Assembly (NCBI GenBank): GCA_046155885.1
Contig: JBJXFU010000197.1
Location: 1-47,811 of the forward strand
From: JAOADN01 sp046155885
Lineage (GTDB): Bacteria; Pseudomonadota; Alphaproteobacteria; Rhodobacterales; Rhodobacteraceae
Length of the DNA stretch: 47,811 nucleotides
Direction: 5' to 3'
Below the pieces are notes generated by a model that saw nothing but the letters and a program-made list of their open reading frames with translations, ran no database searches and was not told where the DNA came from. Shown in pieces: positions 1 to 7,443 of the stretch. How positions within the stretch are numbered: position 1 is the first letter of the stretch; each line of letters starts with the position of its first letter. Position numbers and translations under genes: made by a program.

Positions 1-1
1 G

Positions 2-118
2 GCCGAGGGCGGCGCGGGCCCGGCCAGCGGCGCGGGCCCCGGGCCGGCGAGCGCGACGCGGGCCGAGGCCAGGCGTCTCAGGCAGCAGATGCGCCTGATG
101 CGGCGGCTCGGGCGCTGA
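2..118 (+). CDS. C-terminal end of an unknown protein (partial)
   Basis: A frame open from the left edge runs to a TGA at 116-118. It encodes an Ala/Gly/Pro-rich stretch followed by a very basic tail with several arginine pairs and the ending RRLGR. No family can be recognised from 38 residues. The open frame may be the end of a gene that starts outside the window, but the G+C content alone makes such frames common, so support is weak. Confidence 0.3.
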   Translation, partial: AEGGAGPASGAGPGPASATRAEARRLRQQMRLMRRLGR

Positions 119-155
119 GACAGGGGCCGGCGCACCAGGGCGGTTGCGCGGTCCC

Positions 156-1241
156 TCAGTACTCTCCGGCCGCCAGGTCGCCCTCCGGCGCGGCCGGCGC
201 CGCGGTGGCCACCCAGCGATGCCCCAGCGCACAGCCCGCCAGGATCGAGACCATCGCCACCGGTGCCGTCCAGGCCAGCACCGCCATCCCGGTCATCCCC
301 TGGCCGACCAGATCGCCGCCCGCCAGCGCGCCGCCGAACCCCATCAGCGCCGCGCCGCTGACGATGCGGCCAAGCGACAGCGGTTCGTCCAGCTCCGATG
401 CCCGGAAGAAGCCGCGGAACAGCGCACCGAGAAAGGCCCCCAGCAGCACCCCCCCCGTCAGCCCGGCCGCGAAGCTCAGCGAACCCTCGGGCGGGGTCAT
501 CAGCGCCAGAAGTCCCTGTCCCAGCGCGGTGGCGAAGGAAGGCCCGTCCACCGGCATCCGGCCGATCGTCGAGGCGTTCAGCCAGGTCGTCGCGGCGAAG
601 CATCCGGCGATGGTCAACCCGACAGCGACCCCCCAGAGCAGGCGCGCCGGCGACCGGCGCAGCGGCAGATAGGACAGGCCGCTGGCGATCAGGCAGGCCG
701 CCAGGATCACCGCGAAGAAGAAGGGCGACAGGCCGATCTGGCCCGACAGCCACTGCGCGATCCCGGTCGGCGCGACCAGGGGCGTGGCGGCGACGGCCAT
801 CGCCTTCAGCCCGGCCAGCGGCCCGCTGGTGACCGCAAGCGCCGCAATCCCCAGTACCGCCACGATCACCAGCGCGCGCAGATCCCCCGCCCCGGCGCGC
901 ACCAGCGCCTCGAACCCGCAGCTTCCCGCCAGCGCCATGCCATAGCCGAAGGTAAGCCCACCCAGCACCACCGCCACCGGATACCAGCCCTGCGCATGGT
1001 AGGGCGTCGCCGCGATCCGCGCATAGCCCAGCGTGTCGAGCGCGAAACTGGCGACGATCGCCACCCCGATGACAATGCCCCACAGCCGGACACGGCGCTG
1101 GTCGCCCAGCTCGGCCGCGGCGCGCAGCGCGCTCAGCGTGCCGAAGCCGCCGAAGCGCGCGGCAAGGCCCAGCACCAGGCCGGCGATCACCCCGATGACC
1201 GCCGCGATCGCGCCGACCGGCATCGCTTCCAGCACCTCCAC
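156..1241 (-). CDS. YeeE/YedE-family sulfur-compound transporter
   Basis: This 361-residue, very hydrophobic protein has many transmembrane helices and the internal duplication typical of YeeE/YedE (DUF395) permeases, which import thiosulfate or related sulfur species. The family loop is seen as GMALAGSCGF with Cys108. The second-half counterpart reads GGALAGGDLVGQGMTG and has Asp where a Cys is usual. The N-terminal motif reads RFGGFGTL, where family members usually have a Cys. The GTG start at 1241 follows AGGAGAGGGAAG; an ATG at 1223 preceded by GGAGG is an alternative. The gene lies 16 bp after the ArsR-type regulator and is probably co-transcribed with it. BigR-type regulators are known to sit with such permeases, so a role in sulfide or persulfide handling is inferred. 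Confidence 0.85.
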   Translation of the reverse strand: MEVLEAMPVGAIAAVIGVIAGLVLGLAARFGGFGTLSALRAAAELGDQRRVRLWGIVIGVAIVASFALDTLGYARIAATPYHAQGWYPVAVVLGGLTFGYGMALAGSCGFEALVRAGAGDLRALVIVAVLGIAALAVTSGPLAGLKAMAVAATPLVAPTGIAQWLSGQIGLSPFFFAVILAACLIASGLSYLPLRRSPARLLWGVAVGLTIAGCFAATTWLNASTIGRMPVDGPSFATALGQGLLALMTPPEGSLSFAAGLTGGVLLGAFLGALFRGFFRASELDEPLSLGRIVSGAALMGFGGALAGGDLVGQGMTGMAVLAWTAPVAMVSILAGCALGHRWVATAAPAAPEGDLAAGEY

Positions 1242-1257
1242 GCTTCGCTTCCCTCTC

Positions 1258-1614
1258 CTAACGGACGCCGCAGAACAGATCGCGGATCAGCCCCAGAAGC
1301 CGCACGGCCCTGGGATCCCGGATCGAATAGCGGATCGCCTTGCCGTCGCGGCGGCTTTCCACCAGCCCTTCGAGCCGCAAACGGGCGAGATGCTGGCTCA
1401 CCGCCGCCTGCTTCAGCCCCAGTAGCTCCTCAAGCTCGGATACCGACTTCGCGCCGGACACGAGGTGGCAGAGCGTCACCAGCCGGCCCTCATGCGCGAT
1501 CGCCCGGAGCAGGCCCGCCGCCTCGCCGAGGCGCGCGCGCATGTCCTCGGGGGTCGGCATCAAGGGCGGCTCCGCGGCGCGTTGCCTTTCCGGGTCGGGC
1601 TGTACGTAGCTCAT
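1258..1614 (-). CDS. ArsR-family repressor, SqrR/BigR persulfide-sensor type
   Basis: This 118-residue winged-helix protein has the ArsR recognition helix region QAAVSQHLARLRLEGLV. It has only two cysteines, Cys49 (TLCHLV) and Cys115 (DLFCGV), 66 residues apart. In SqrR and BigR the sensing pair (Cys41/Cys107 in SqrR) has the same spacing and sits in the same local motifs, in helix 2 and the last helix, so a reactive-sulfur switch is the likely function. The ATG at 1614 follows AGAGGT; an in-frame extension back to 1815 lacks protein-like sequence. The downstream YeeE-like gene is the expected target, with autoregulation. Metal-binding CxC motifs of classic ArsR/SmtB repressors are absent. 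Confidence 0.88.
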   Translation of the reverse strand: MSYVQPDPERQRAAEPPLMPTPEDMRARLGEAAGLLRAIAHEGRLVTLCHLVSGAKSVSELEELLGLKQAAVSQHLARLRLEGLVESRRDGKAIRYSIRDPRAVRLLGLIRDLFCGVR

Positions 1615-2151
1615 TGTACCTCTGCGTCTGGCTATGGCCCTGGCGCGGACGGCGCGGCACTGGTACGGAGCGGGTGCCTGCGCATATACGCCGCGCCCCC
1701 CGGTCCGACCAGTGCGGAGGGCCACAAATCTTGAACCGCCCGCCGCCCCGGCCCCTCGGCCCATGTCCGGAACGGGGCAGGCGCCGCCCGCTGCGTGGCG
1801 CATTCGCATTTCCAAGGCCTTTTCAGGCGTCCTCGTGCCCGGTGTCGATCAGCCAGCCGCCCGGGCCGGCAACCGTATCGGGCAGGGCGAGGATCATCGC
1901 TTCACGCAGGATCAGGCAGGCAAGAAAGCTGCCGACGATCTCGTCGAAGGAAATCTGGGACAGGAACCACATGTACGGCACTCCGTTCTGGATTGCCGTC
2001 AGTGTCGCGCGCGATCCCGGCATGAATGTGGTCCCGAATGGGTAATCGCGCGGAATTCGTGGGCAGAAAGCGGGGCGGGCCTTGACCCTCCGCGCCGCCT
2101 CGATTGGGATGGGTCCGGTTCGTTCCGGCTACGCAGAGGGAAGCGCGCGGG
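1615..2151. other. Intergenic region between divergent arsR-type gene and corA
   Basis: This 537-bp gap should hold the promoters for the minus-strand regulator operon and for corA. The only protein-like frame is on the minus strand at 1823-2023 (66 codons), with a hydrophobic stretch containing SFLACLILREA, but it has no good ribosome binding site and resembles no known family, so I do not call it a gene. A GCGCATATACGC stretch near 1680-1691 is the most A+T-rich, partly symmetric point upstream of the regulator and could be its operator or -10 region; this is a guess. Confidence 0.5.
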
Positions 2152-3111
2152 ATGCTGTTCGCCTATGCCCTCGACCGCGACCGGCTCCTGCGCCTGCCGC
2201 CCGAGGCGCCGCTCGACGCCGCGGTCTGGGTCGATCTTTTCGCCCCGCAGCCCGAACAGGTGGCGCGGGTCGAGGCGCTGGGCGTCCCCGTTCCGACGCT
2301 CGCCGACATGGAAGAGATCGAGATTTCCAACCGCCTCTACCGCGAAGGCAGGCTCGACTACATGACCGTCGTGCTGCCCGGCCAGTCGGTCCACAAGGTG
2401 CAGACGACCGGGCCGGTGACCTTCATCCTCGGCCCCGGGCGGCTGGTCACCGTCCGCCACCATGCGCCCCGCCCGTTCGAGACCTTCCCCGACCGCGCCG
2501 ACAAAAGCGTCGCGGGCTGCGCGACGCCGGCGCGGGTGTTCCTGGGGCTGGTCGAGGAAATCGTCGGGCGGCTCGCAGACCTGCTGGAAGGCGCGGGCCG
2601 GACGCTCGACCAGGTGGCGCGGACGGTCTTCGGCGGCGGCGCCGAGGAAAAGCCCGACGTGCTGCAGGGCGCGCTCGAGGCGACCGGCCGCGAAGGCGAG
2701 GTGCTGGGGCGGGTGCGGCTGGGGCTGCTGACGCTCGAACGCGCCATCACCTTCTTCGGCCAGGCGGCCGGGCGCGGCGATGACGGCCGCTCGCTGAAGG
2801 AACCGATCCGCGCCCTGCAGCGCGATTTGCAGGCGCTTGAAGTCCATGCTGATTTTCTCTCGGCGCGCATGGCGCACATCACCGACGCGACACTCGGCAT
2901 GGTCAACCTCGTGCAGAATACCACGGTGCGCATCCTGTCGGTGGTGGCCGCGCTTTTCCTGCCGCCGACGCTGATCGGCACCGTCTACGGCATGAACTTC
3001 CGCGACATGCCGGAACTCGGGTGGGGCTGGGGTTACCCCTTCGCGCTGGCGCTGATGGTCGCCTCGGCGCTGGTGACGTACATCTTCCTGCGCTGGAAGA
3101 AGTGGCTCTGA
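2152..3111 (+). CDS. corA: CorA-family magnesium/divalent cation transporter
   Basis: The 319-residue protein has the CorA layout: a soluble N-terminal alpha/beta region, a long helical stalk (about residues 130-255) and two C-terminal transmembrane helices. The pore signature YGMN is present at residues 279-282, followed by FRDMPE, the usual periplasmic loop. The very C-terminus is basic (RWKKWL), as in the family. The ATG at 2152 follows AGAGGGAA; an upstream in-frame ATG at 2104 would add 16 residues without a better site. The role is membrane-potential-driven Mg2+ (possibly Co2+ or Ni2+) uptake. The neighbouring genes do not suggest a pathway link. Confidence 0.93.
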   Translation: MLFAYALDRDRLLRLPPEAPLDAAVWVDLFAPQPEQVARVEALGVPVPTLADMEEIEISNRLYREGRLDYMTVVLPGQSVHKVQTTGPVTFILGPGRLVTVRHHAPRPFETFPDRADKSVAGCATPARVFLGLVEEIVGRLADLLEGAGRTLDQVARTVFGGGAEEKPDVLQGALEATGREGEVLGRVRLGLLTLERAITFFGQAAGRGDDGRSLKEPIRALQRDLQALEVHADFLSARMAHITDATLGMVNLVQNTTVRILSVVAALFLPPTLIGTVYGMNFRDMPELGWGWGYPFALALMVASALVTYIFLRWKKWL

Positions 3112-3166
3112 CCGCTGGCGCGCCCTGCCCGCGCCGGGCTTGCGAATCCCCGGGACGCGTGGCGAG

Positions 3167-3188
3167 GTGGGGCGCGCAATTACCCCAC
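3167..3188 (+). promoter_or_regulatory. Hairpin abutting the PHP gene ribosome binding site
   Basis: GTGGGG at 3167-3172 can pair with CCCCAC at 3183-3188, leaving a 10-nt loop. The stem ends one base before GGAG (3189-3192), the likely ribosome binding site for the ATG at 3200. Such a position could affect translation, but no regulatory family is recognised. Confidence 0.3.
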
Positions 3189-3199
3189 GGAGCCCCGCC

Positions 3200-4129
3200 A
3201 TGCCCGCCGCCCGGACCGATGTCTTCACCGCCCCCGGCCGCTTCTGGCGCGGCAACCTGCACACCCATTCGACCCGCTCCGACGGCGTCCTCGACCCCGC
3301 CGAGGTCTGCCGGCGCTACCGCGACGAAGGCTACGATTTCCTCGCGCTGACCGACCACCTGATCGGCCTGTACGGCTACCCCATCGTCGATACCGGGAAG
3401 TTCCGCACCAACCGCTTCACCACCATCCCCGGCGCCGAACTGCATTCGGGGCCAATGGCCAACGGCGAACTCTGGCACATCCTGGCCGTCGGCCTGCCCA
3501 AGGATTTCGCGCCGCCGAATGCCCCCGACTTCCACGTTCACGACGGCATGGAGACCGGCGCCGAAATCGCCGCGCGGGCACGGGCGGCCGGCGCCTATGT
3601 GGCCATCGCGCATCCGCAGTGGTCGGGCCTCACCCTCGCCGACGCGCGCGGCATCGCGGCGGCGCATGCGGTCGAGATCTACAACCACGGCTGCTGGGCG
3701 GGCTGCGACCGGGCCGACGGCTTCGCGATCAATGATCTGCTTCTTTCGGAGGGCCGGAAGCTCACCCTCTGCGCCACCGACGACGCCCACTTCCACGAGC
3801 CCGACCATTTCGGTGGCTGGGTGATGGTGAAGGCCGAAGAGAACGATCCCGACGCGCTTCTCGAAGCCCTGAAGGCGGGGATGAGCTATTCCTCGCAAGG
3901 GCCTGAAATCCGGCGGATCGAGATCAACGACAGGACGGTCGAGGTGGAATGCTCGGCGGCGGCCTCGGTGATCGTGCAGGGCAGGGGGACGGGCGCCAAG
4001 GGCGTCCACGGCCATTCGATGACCCGCGCCTCGGTGCCGCTCGACCGGCTCCACGGCTCGCCCTGGCTGCGGGTGACGGTGGTGGACGCCGCCGGCAAGC
4101 GCGCCTGGTCGAACCCCTACTGGGTCTGA
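3200..4129 (+). CDS. PHP-domain metal-dependent phosphoesterase
   Basis: The 309-residue protein has the metal-binding set of the PHP (polymerase and histidinol phosphatase) superfamily: HTH near the start (His21, His23), TDH (Asp52, His53), PGAE (Glu80), IAHP (His138) and TDDAH (Asp194-His197). These ligands normally hold two or three metal ions that hydrolyse phosphoesters. The C-terminal 70 residues form an added beta-rich section, as in many stand-alone PHP phosphoesterases. The ATG at 3200 follows GGAG; upstream in-frame codons look non-coding. The substrate cannot be told. The gene stands alone, between corA and the B12 operon. Confidence 0.85.
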   Translation: MPAARTDVFTAPGRFWRGNLHTHSTRSDGVLDPAEVCRRYRDEGYDFLALTDHLIGLYGYPIVDTGKFRTNRFTTIPGAELHSGPMANGELWHILAVGLPKDFAPPNAPDFHVHDGMETGAEIAARARAAGAYVAIAHPQWSGLTLADARGIAAAHAVEIYNHGCWAGCDRADGFAINDLLLSEGRKLTLCATDDAHFHEPDHFGGWVMVKAEENDPDALLEALKAGMSYSSQGPEIRRIEINDRTVEVECSAAASVIVQGRGTGAKGVHGHSMTRASVPLDRLHGSPWLRVTVVDAAGKRAWSNPYWV

Positions 4130-4185
4130 ACGGATAGGTTCGCGCCAGTCCCTCGGGCATCCCTGCGGGTCGCTTCTGCCGTAAC

Positions 4186-4267
4186 GGTTAACGCCCTGAT
4201 TGGCCCCCCCGCGTATGCACGAGAAGCATACGCTTGGCATACGCCTGGCATACGCCTGGCATACGGG
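4186..4267. repeat. Intergenic repeat, divergent copy: GTTAACG tag, inverted repeat and 11-bp iterons
   Basis: GGTTAACG (4186-4193) is followed by the inverted repeat GCGTATGC/GCATACGC (4211-4218 and 4226-4233), then three 11-bp tandem units starting TGGCATAC at 4235, 4246 and 4257. The same order of parts (GTTAACG tag, dyad, 11-bp units with a TGGCATA core) occurs at 16973-17060 and 25774-25862, although this copy differs in sequence. It lies between the PHP gene and the cobalamin riboswitch. Confidence 0.6.
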
Positions 4268-4420
4268 TGCGACGGATGGGTCAGGGATGGTTACCGCCGC
4301 GTACGCAAGGGGTTGCGGGCCGTCAGGACCGCTCAAGCCCCCATCGACCTCCCGCCCCGTCGCAATCCACCCCCGGCCCGCCGTTTACCGGCTTGACCCG
4401 GCGGCCTTTTGGCGCGATGC

Positions 4421-4612
4421 CTTGGGGTGCCACGGTTCCGGCGGCGCAAACCGCCGGATGAAAAGGGAACCCGGTGCGCGCCCTCCCAGGGCGCCATTCC
4501 GGGGCTGCCCCCGCAACTGTAGGCGGCGAGCGACGGGCGACATGCCACTGGGGCCAGACCCCCGGGAAGGCCGGCCGGAGCGATGACCCGCAAGCCAGGA
4601 GACCTGCCGAGG
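4421..4612 (+). ncRNA. Cobalamin (adenosylcobalamin-type) riboswitch
   Basis: Conserved elements appear in order: GAAAAGGGAA near 4459, the core GGGGCTGCCCCCGCAACTGT (4501-4520), the B12 box GCCACTGG (4544-4551), CGGGAAGGCC (4563-4572), GATGACCCG and the 3' strand AGCCAGGAGACCTGCC (4593-4608). It lies about 150 bases before btuB and should lower its expression when B12 is plentiful. A TTGACC at 4393-4398 could be the -35 element of the operon promoter. Downstream, a TGGAAAG/CTTTCCA hairpin (4685-4704) and a G+C-rich hairpin (about 4720-4744) just before the btuB ribosome binding site may form the expression platform. Confidence 0.95.
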
Positions 4613-4763
4613 CGATCACCTTTCCCGGGCGCGGGGCGCGCCGCGGGAGGCGGGAATCCGCAGTGGTGACATGAGCACCGTCTGTGGAAAGCCGTGCCTT
4701 TCCAAAGACCTGACGTAACGGGGCCCGGCGCGTGGCGCGGGTCCGTCAAAGGATTTGGAAGGC

Positions 4764-6611
4764 ATGAAACGCTCCGCTCTGCTTCTTCTCGGATGCCTCC
4801 TCGCGCCCCTTGGCGCGGCGGCCCAGGACTTCGACCTCGGCACCATCGTCATCACCCCCAACCGCAGCGGCACTGCCGCCGGCCGCACCGGCACCTCGGT
4901 CAGCGTCGTGACGCAGAGCGACTTGAAACGCACCGGCGAGCCCTCGGTCGCCGCCGCGATGGCGAAACTGCCGGGGGTCAGCGTCGCGACGGAAGGGCCC
5001 TTCGGCAACCTCTCCACCCTCCGCATCCGCGGCGCCGACGGGCGCTATCTGGCTGTCTACATTGACGGAATCCGCGTCGGCGACCCCGCCTCGACAGAAA
5101 CCCGCTTCGACTTCGGATCGCTCCTCTCCGCCGATGTCGGCCGCATCGAGGTCCTGCGCGGCTCGCAATCCGCCCTCTACGGCGGCTCGGCCGTGGGCGG
5201 CGTCATCAGCATCTCTACCCCCGCCGCGACCGAAGAGGGAACCCGCCAGACCGCCGCGGCCGAGGCCGGCAGCTACGGCACCGCCGCCCTCAGCTACGGG
5301 CTGACGCAGAAGACCGGACCCCTGGAACTGACGCTCGGCCTCGCGCACCGGCGGACCGACGGCTTATCGGCGGCGGCCGGCGGGACCGAGGCCGACGGCT
5401 CAGAAGCCACCCGCCTGAGCTTCGGCGCGCGGTACGCGGTCAGCGACACGCTGACGCTGGGCGGGAACCTCTTCGCCCAAAGGACCCGCTTCGACTATGA
5501 CGGCTATGACGCCTTCTTCACCTTCGGCGACGCCGCCAACAGCCAGGTCCGGCGCGAAGAAGGCGCGCGCGTCTTCGCCGAATGGCAGGCGGGCGCGACC
5601 GCGCATGTCTTCGACGTGACCGCCTATGACCTGTCGCGGGATCTCAATGAATCCGGGGCCTTGAGTTCCTTCAGCGGCCGGCGCCTGACCTTCGGCTGGC
5701 AGGCGACGACCGAGCTTTCCGACGCCCTGACGCTGGTCTACGGCGCCGACACGATGCAGGAAACCGCGACCTACGCGAACCTCCCCTCGGGCCGCGCCCG
5801 CACGCGCATCTCCGGGGCCTTCGCGCAGGCGCTGTGGTCGCCGACGGCCAGCCTCGACCTCTCTGGGGCAGTGCGGGTGGACCGCAACTCGTCGTTCGGA
5901 ACCTTCCCGACCGGCCGCCTCACGGCCGCCTGGCGCCCGGCCGAAGGCCTGACCGTCCGCGCCTCCGCCGCGACCGGCTTCCGCGCCCCCTCGCTCGACG
6001 AACGCTTCGGCGACTACTCGGTCTGCTGCTTCTTCGTCGGCAACCCGAACCTGACGCCCGAGGAAAGCGAAAGCTACGAACTCGGGGTGGACAAGTCCTT
6101 CCGAGGCGGGGGCTCGGTCTCGGCGACGCTCTTCCGGCTGAACATCGACAACCTGATCGCCGCGAACGCCACCTTCACCTCGCTGGTGAATGTCCCGGGC
6201 AAGTCGGTGCGCGAAGGGCTGGAACTGGCCGCCACCCTGCCGCTCGGCGACCGGGCGACGCTGACCGGCGCCTATACCTACACCGACGCCCGCCGCCCCG
6301 ACGGCACCGATCTGGTCCGGGTGCCGAAGCACGAACTGGCGCTGACGCTCGGAGGAAAGCTGGGCGACCGCCTCGAAGCGGCCGTCACGCTGAAGCACGC
6401 TGCGGGGCGGATCGACAATGATGTCAACACCTTCGCGCGGGTGGTCATGCCCGATTACACGGTGATGCACGCCCAGGCGACCTACGACATCGGCAACGGC
6501 GCCGAGGTGGTGATCCGGGCCGAGAACCTGTTCGACGAGGATTACCAACTGGTGAACGGCTACGCCACGGCAGGGAGGTCGCTCTATGTCGGGCTTCGGG
6601 CGGACTTCTAG
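4764..6611 (+). CDS. btuB: TonB-dependent outer-membrane cobalamin receptor
   Basis: The 615-residue protein has a signal peptide (about residues 1-21, ending AAAQ), a TonB-box-like GTIVITPN (26-33), a plug domain with LRIRGADGRYLAVYIDG and EVLRGSQSALYG, and a beta-barrel ending in the C-terminal phenylalanine of outer-membrane proteins (VGLRADF). Length and architecture fit BtuB. The cobalamin riboswitch upstream and the ABC importer downstream make vitamin B12 or another corrinoid the likely ligand. The ATG at 4764 follows AAAGGATTTGGAAGG. A TTG nine bases earlier is in frame but lacks a clear site. The last 26 bases overlap the start of btuF. Confidence 0.93.
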   Translation: MKRSALLLLGCLLAPLGAAAQDFDLGTIVITPNRSGTAAGRTGTSVSVVTQSDLKRTGEPSVAAAMAKLPGVSVATEGPFGNLSTLRIRGADGRYLAVYIDGIRVGDPASTETRFDFGSLLSADVGRIEVLRGSQSALYGGSAVGGVISISTPAATEEGTRQTAAAEAGSYGTAALSYGLTQKTGPLELTLGLAHRRTDGLSAAAGGTEADGSEATRLSFGARYAVSDTLTLGGNLFAQRTRFDYDGYDAFFTFGDAANSQVRREEGARVFAEWQAGATAHVFDVTAYDLSRDLNESGALSSFSGRRLTFGWQATTELSDALTLVYGADTMQETATYANLPSGRARTRISGAFAQALWSPTASLDLSGAVRVDRNSSFGTFPTGRLTAAWRPAEGLTVRASAATGFRAPSLDERFGDYSVCCFFVGNPNLTPEESESYELGVDKSFRGGGSVSATLFRLNIDNLIAANATFTSLVNVPGKSVREGLELAATLPLGDRATLTGAYTYTDARRPDGTDLVRVPKHELALTLGGKLGDRLEAAVTLKHAAGRIDNDVNTFARVVMPDYTVMHAQATYDIGNGAEVVIRAENLFDEDYQLVNGYATAGRSLYVGLRADF

Positions 6612-7443
6612 TCCCATGCCGCGCGGGTCGGGGGCGATGGCCCTCGCGGTAGCGATTCTGCCCTTCGCCGGGCTTCTGGCCGGGGCCGCCCCGGCGCGCG
6701 TCGTCTCGATGAACGTCTGCACCGACCAGCTCGCCATGCTGATCGCGGCACCCGGGCAGCTTCTGTCGGTCTCCTGGCTCGCCGCCGATCCGCGCCTGTC
6801 CTCGATGGCAGCGGCGGCGGGGGCCATCCGGCTGAACCGGGGAGATGCCGAGGACATCTTCCTGATGCATCCGGACGTTGTGCTGGCCGACGAATGGTCC
6901 GACGCGGCGACCGTGGACATGTTGCGTCGGCTGGGCCTTAGGGTCGAGGAATTCGACCCCGGCACCTCGATGACGACGATCCGCGGCAACATCACACGGA
7001 TGGGCGCTATACTTGGGCGCGAGGCGGCGGCGGCCGAGGTGCTGGCGGGGTTCGGTGCACGGATGGCGGCGCTGCCGCCCGTGCCCGCGATGCCCCCCCG
7101 CGCAGCGGTCTACGGGCCGAACGGCTGGACAGAAGGCCCCGCCTCGCTCGCCGGGCAGATACTCGACGCGGCGGGCTACCAGAATGTCGCGGCCGGGCTC
7201 GGCTACGGCATCGGCGGGACGCTGCCCTTGGAGGTCCTGGTGATGACTTCGCCGGACCTGGTGATCACCGGCGAACGCGCGGCCGGCGCGGCGCGGGCCG
7301 ACGAGGTGCTGTCGCACCCCGCTCTGGCCGGCTTCACCGACGCCGCACTGGCCAGCGACGCGGCCTGGGTCTGCCCGGGGCCCTTTGTCGCCGATGCGGT
7401 CGAACGGCTCGCGGCGGCGCGGCTGGCGGGGGAGGGGCCGTGA
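6586..7443 (+). CDS. btuF: Periplasmic cobalamin-binding protein of the B12 ABC importer
   Basis: The 285-residue protein belongs to the helical-backbone-metal-receptor (FecB/BtuF) class: a short signal peptide, RVVSMNVCTDQLAML near the start of the mature part, then PDVVLADEW, where the two lobes are expected. The start at 6586 lies inside the end of btuB, one frame over, and has the strong ribosome binding site AGGGAGGT seven bases upstream. The ATG at 6616, after the btuB stop, has no comparable site, so translational coupling from the inner start is likely. Its stop overlaps the GTG of the permease gene. Binding of B12 is inferred from the riboswitch-controlled operon; siderophore binders share the fold. 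Confidence 0.85.
   Translation: MSGFGRTSSPMPRGSGAMALAVAILPFAGLLAGAAPARVVSMNVCTDQLAMLIAAPGQLLSVSWLAADPRLSSMAAAAGAIRLNRGDAEDIFLMHPDVVLADEWSDAATVDMLRRLGLRVEEFDPGTSMTTIRGNITRMGAILGREAAAAEVLAGFGARMAALPPVPAMPPRAAVYGPNGWTEGPASLAGQILDAAGYQNVAAGLGYGIGGTLPLEVLVMTSPDLVITGERAAGAARADEVLSHPALAGFTDAALASDAAWVCPGPFVADAVERLAAARLAGEGP

Noticed and set aside
1823..2023. 66-codon minus-strand frame with a hydrophobic segment
   Set aside because: It has no good ribosome binding site and no family resemblance; the position within a divergent control region makes it doubtful.
144..2045. Open plus-strand frame of 633 codons opposite the YeeE-like and regulator genes
   Set aside because: It is low in hydrophobic order and Arg/Pro/Gln-rich, and it is the mirror of two well-supported minus-strand genes in very G+C-rich DNA.
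4235..4267. Short tandem units that might be read as a CRISPR array
   Set aside because: Units are only 11 bp, with no spacers between them and no cas genes.
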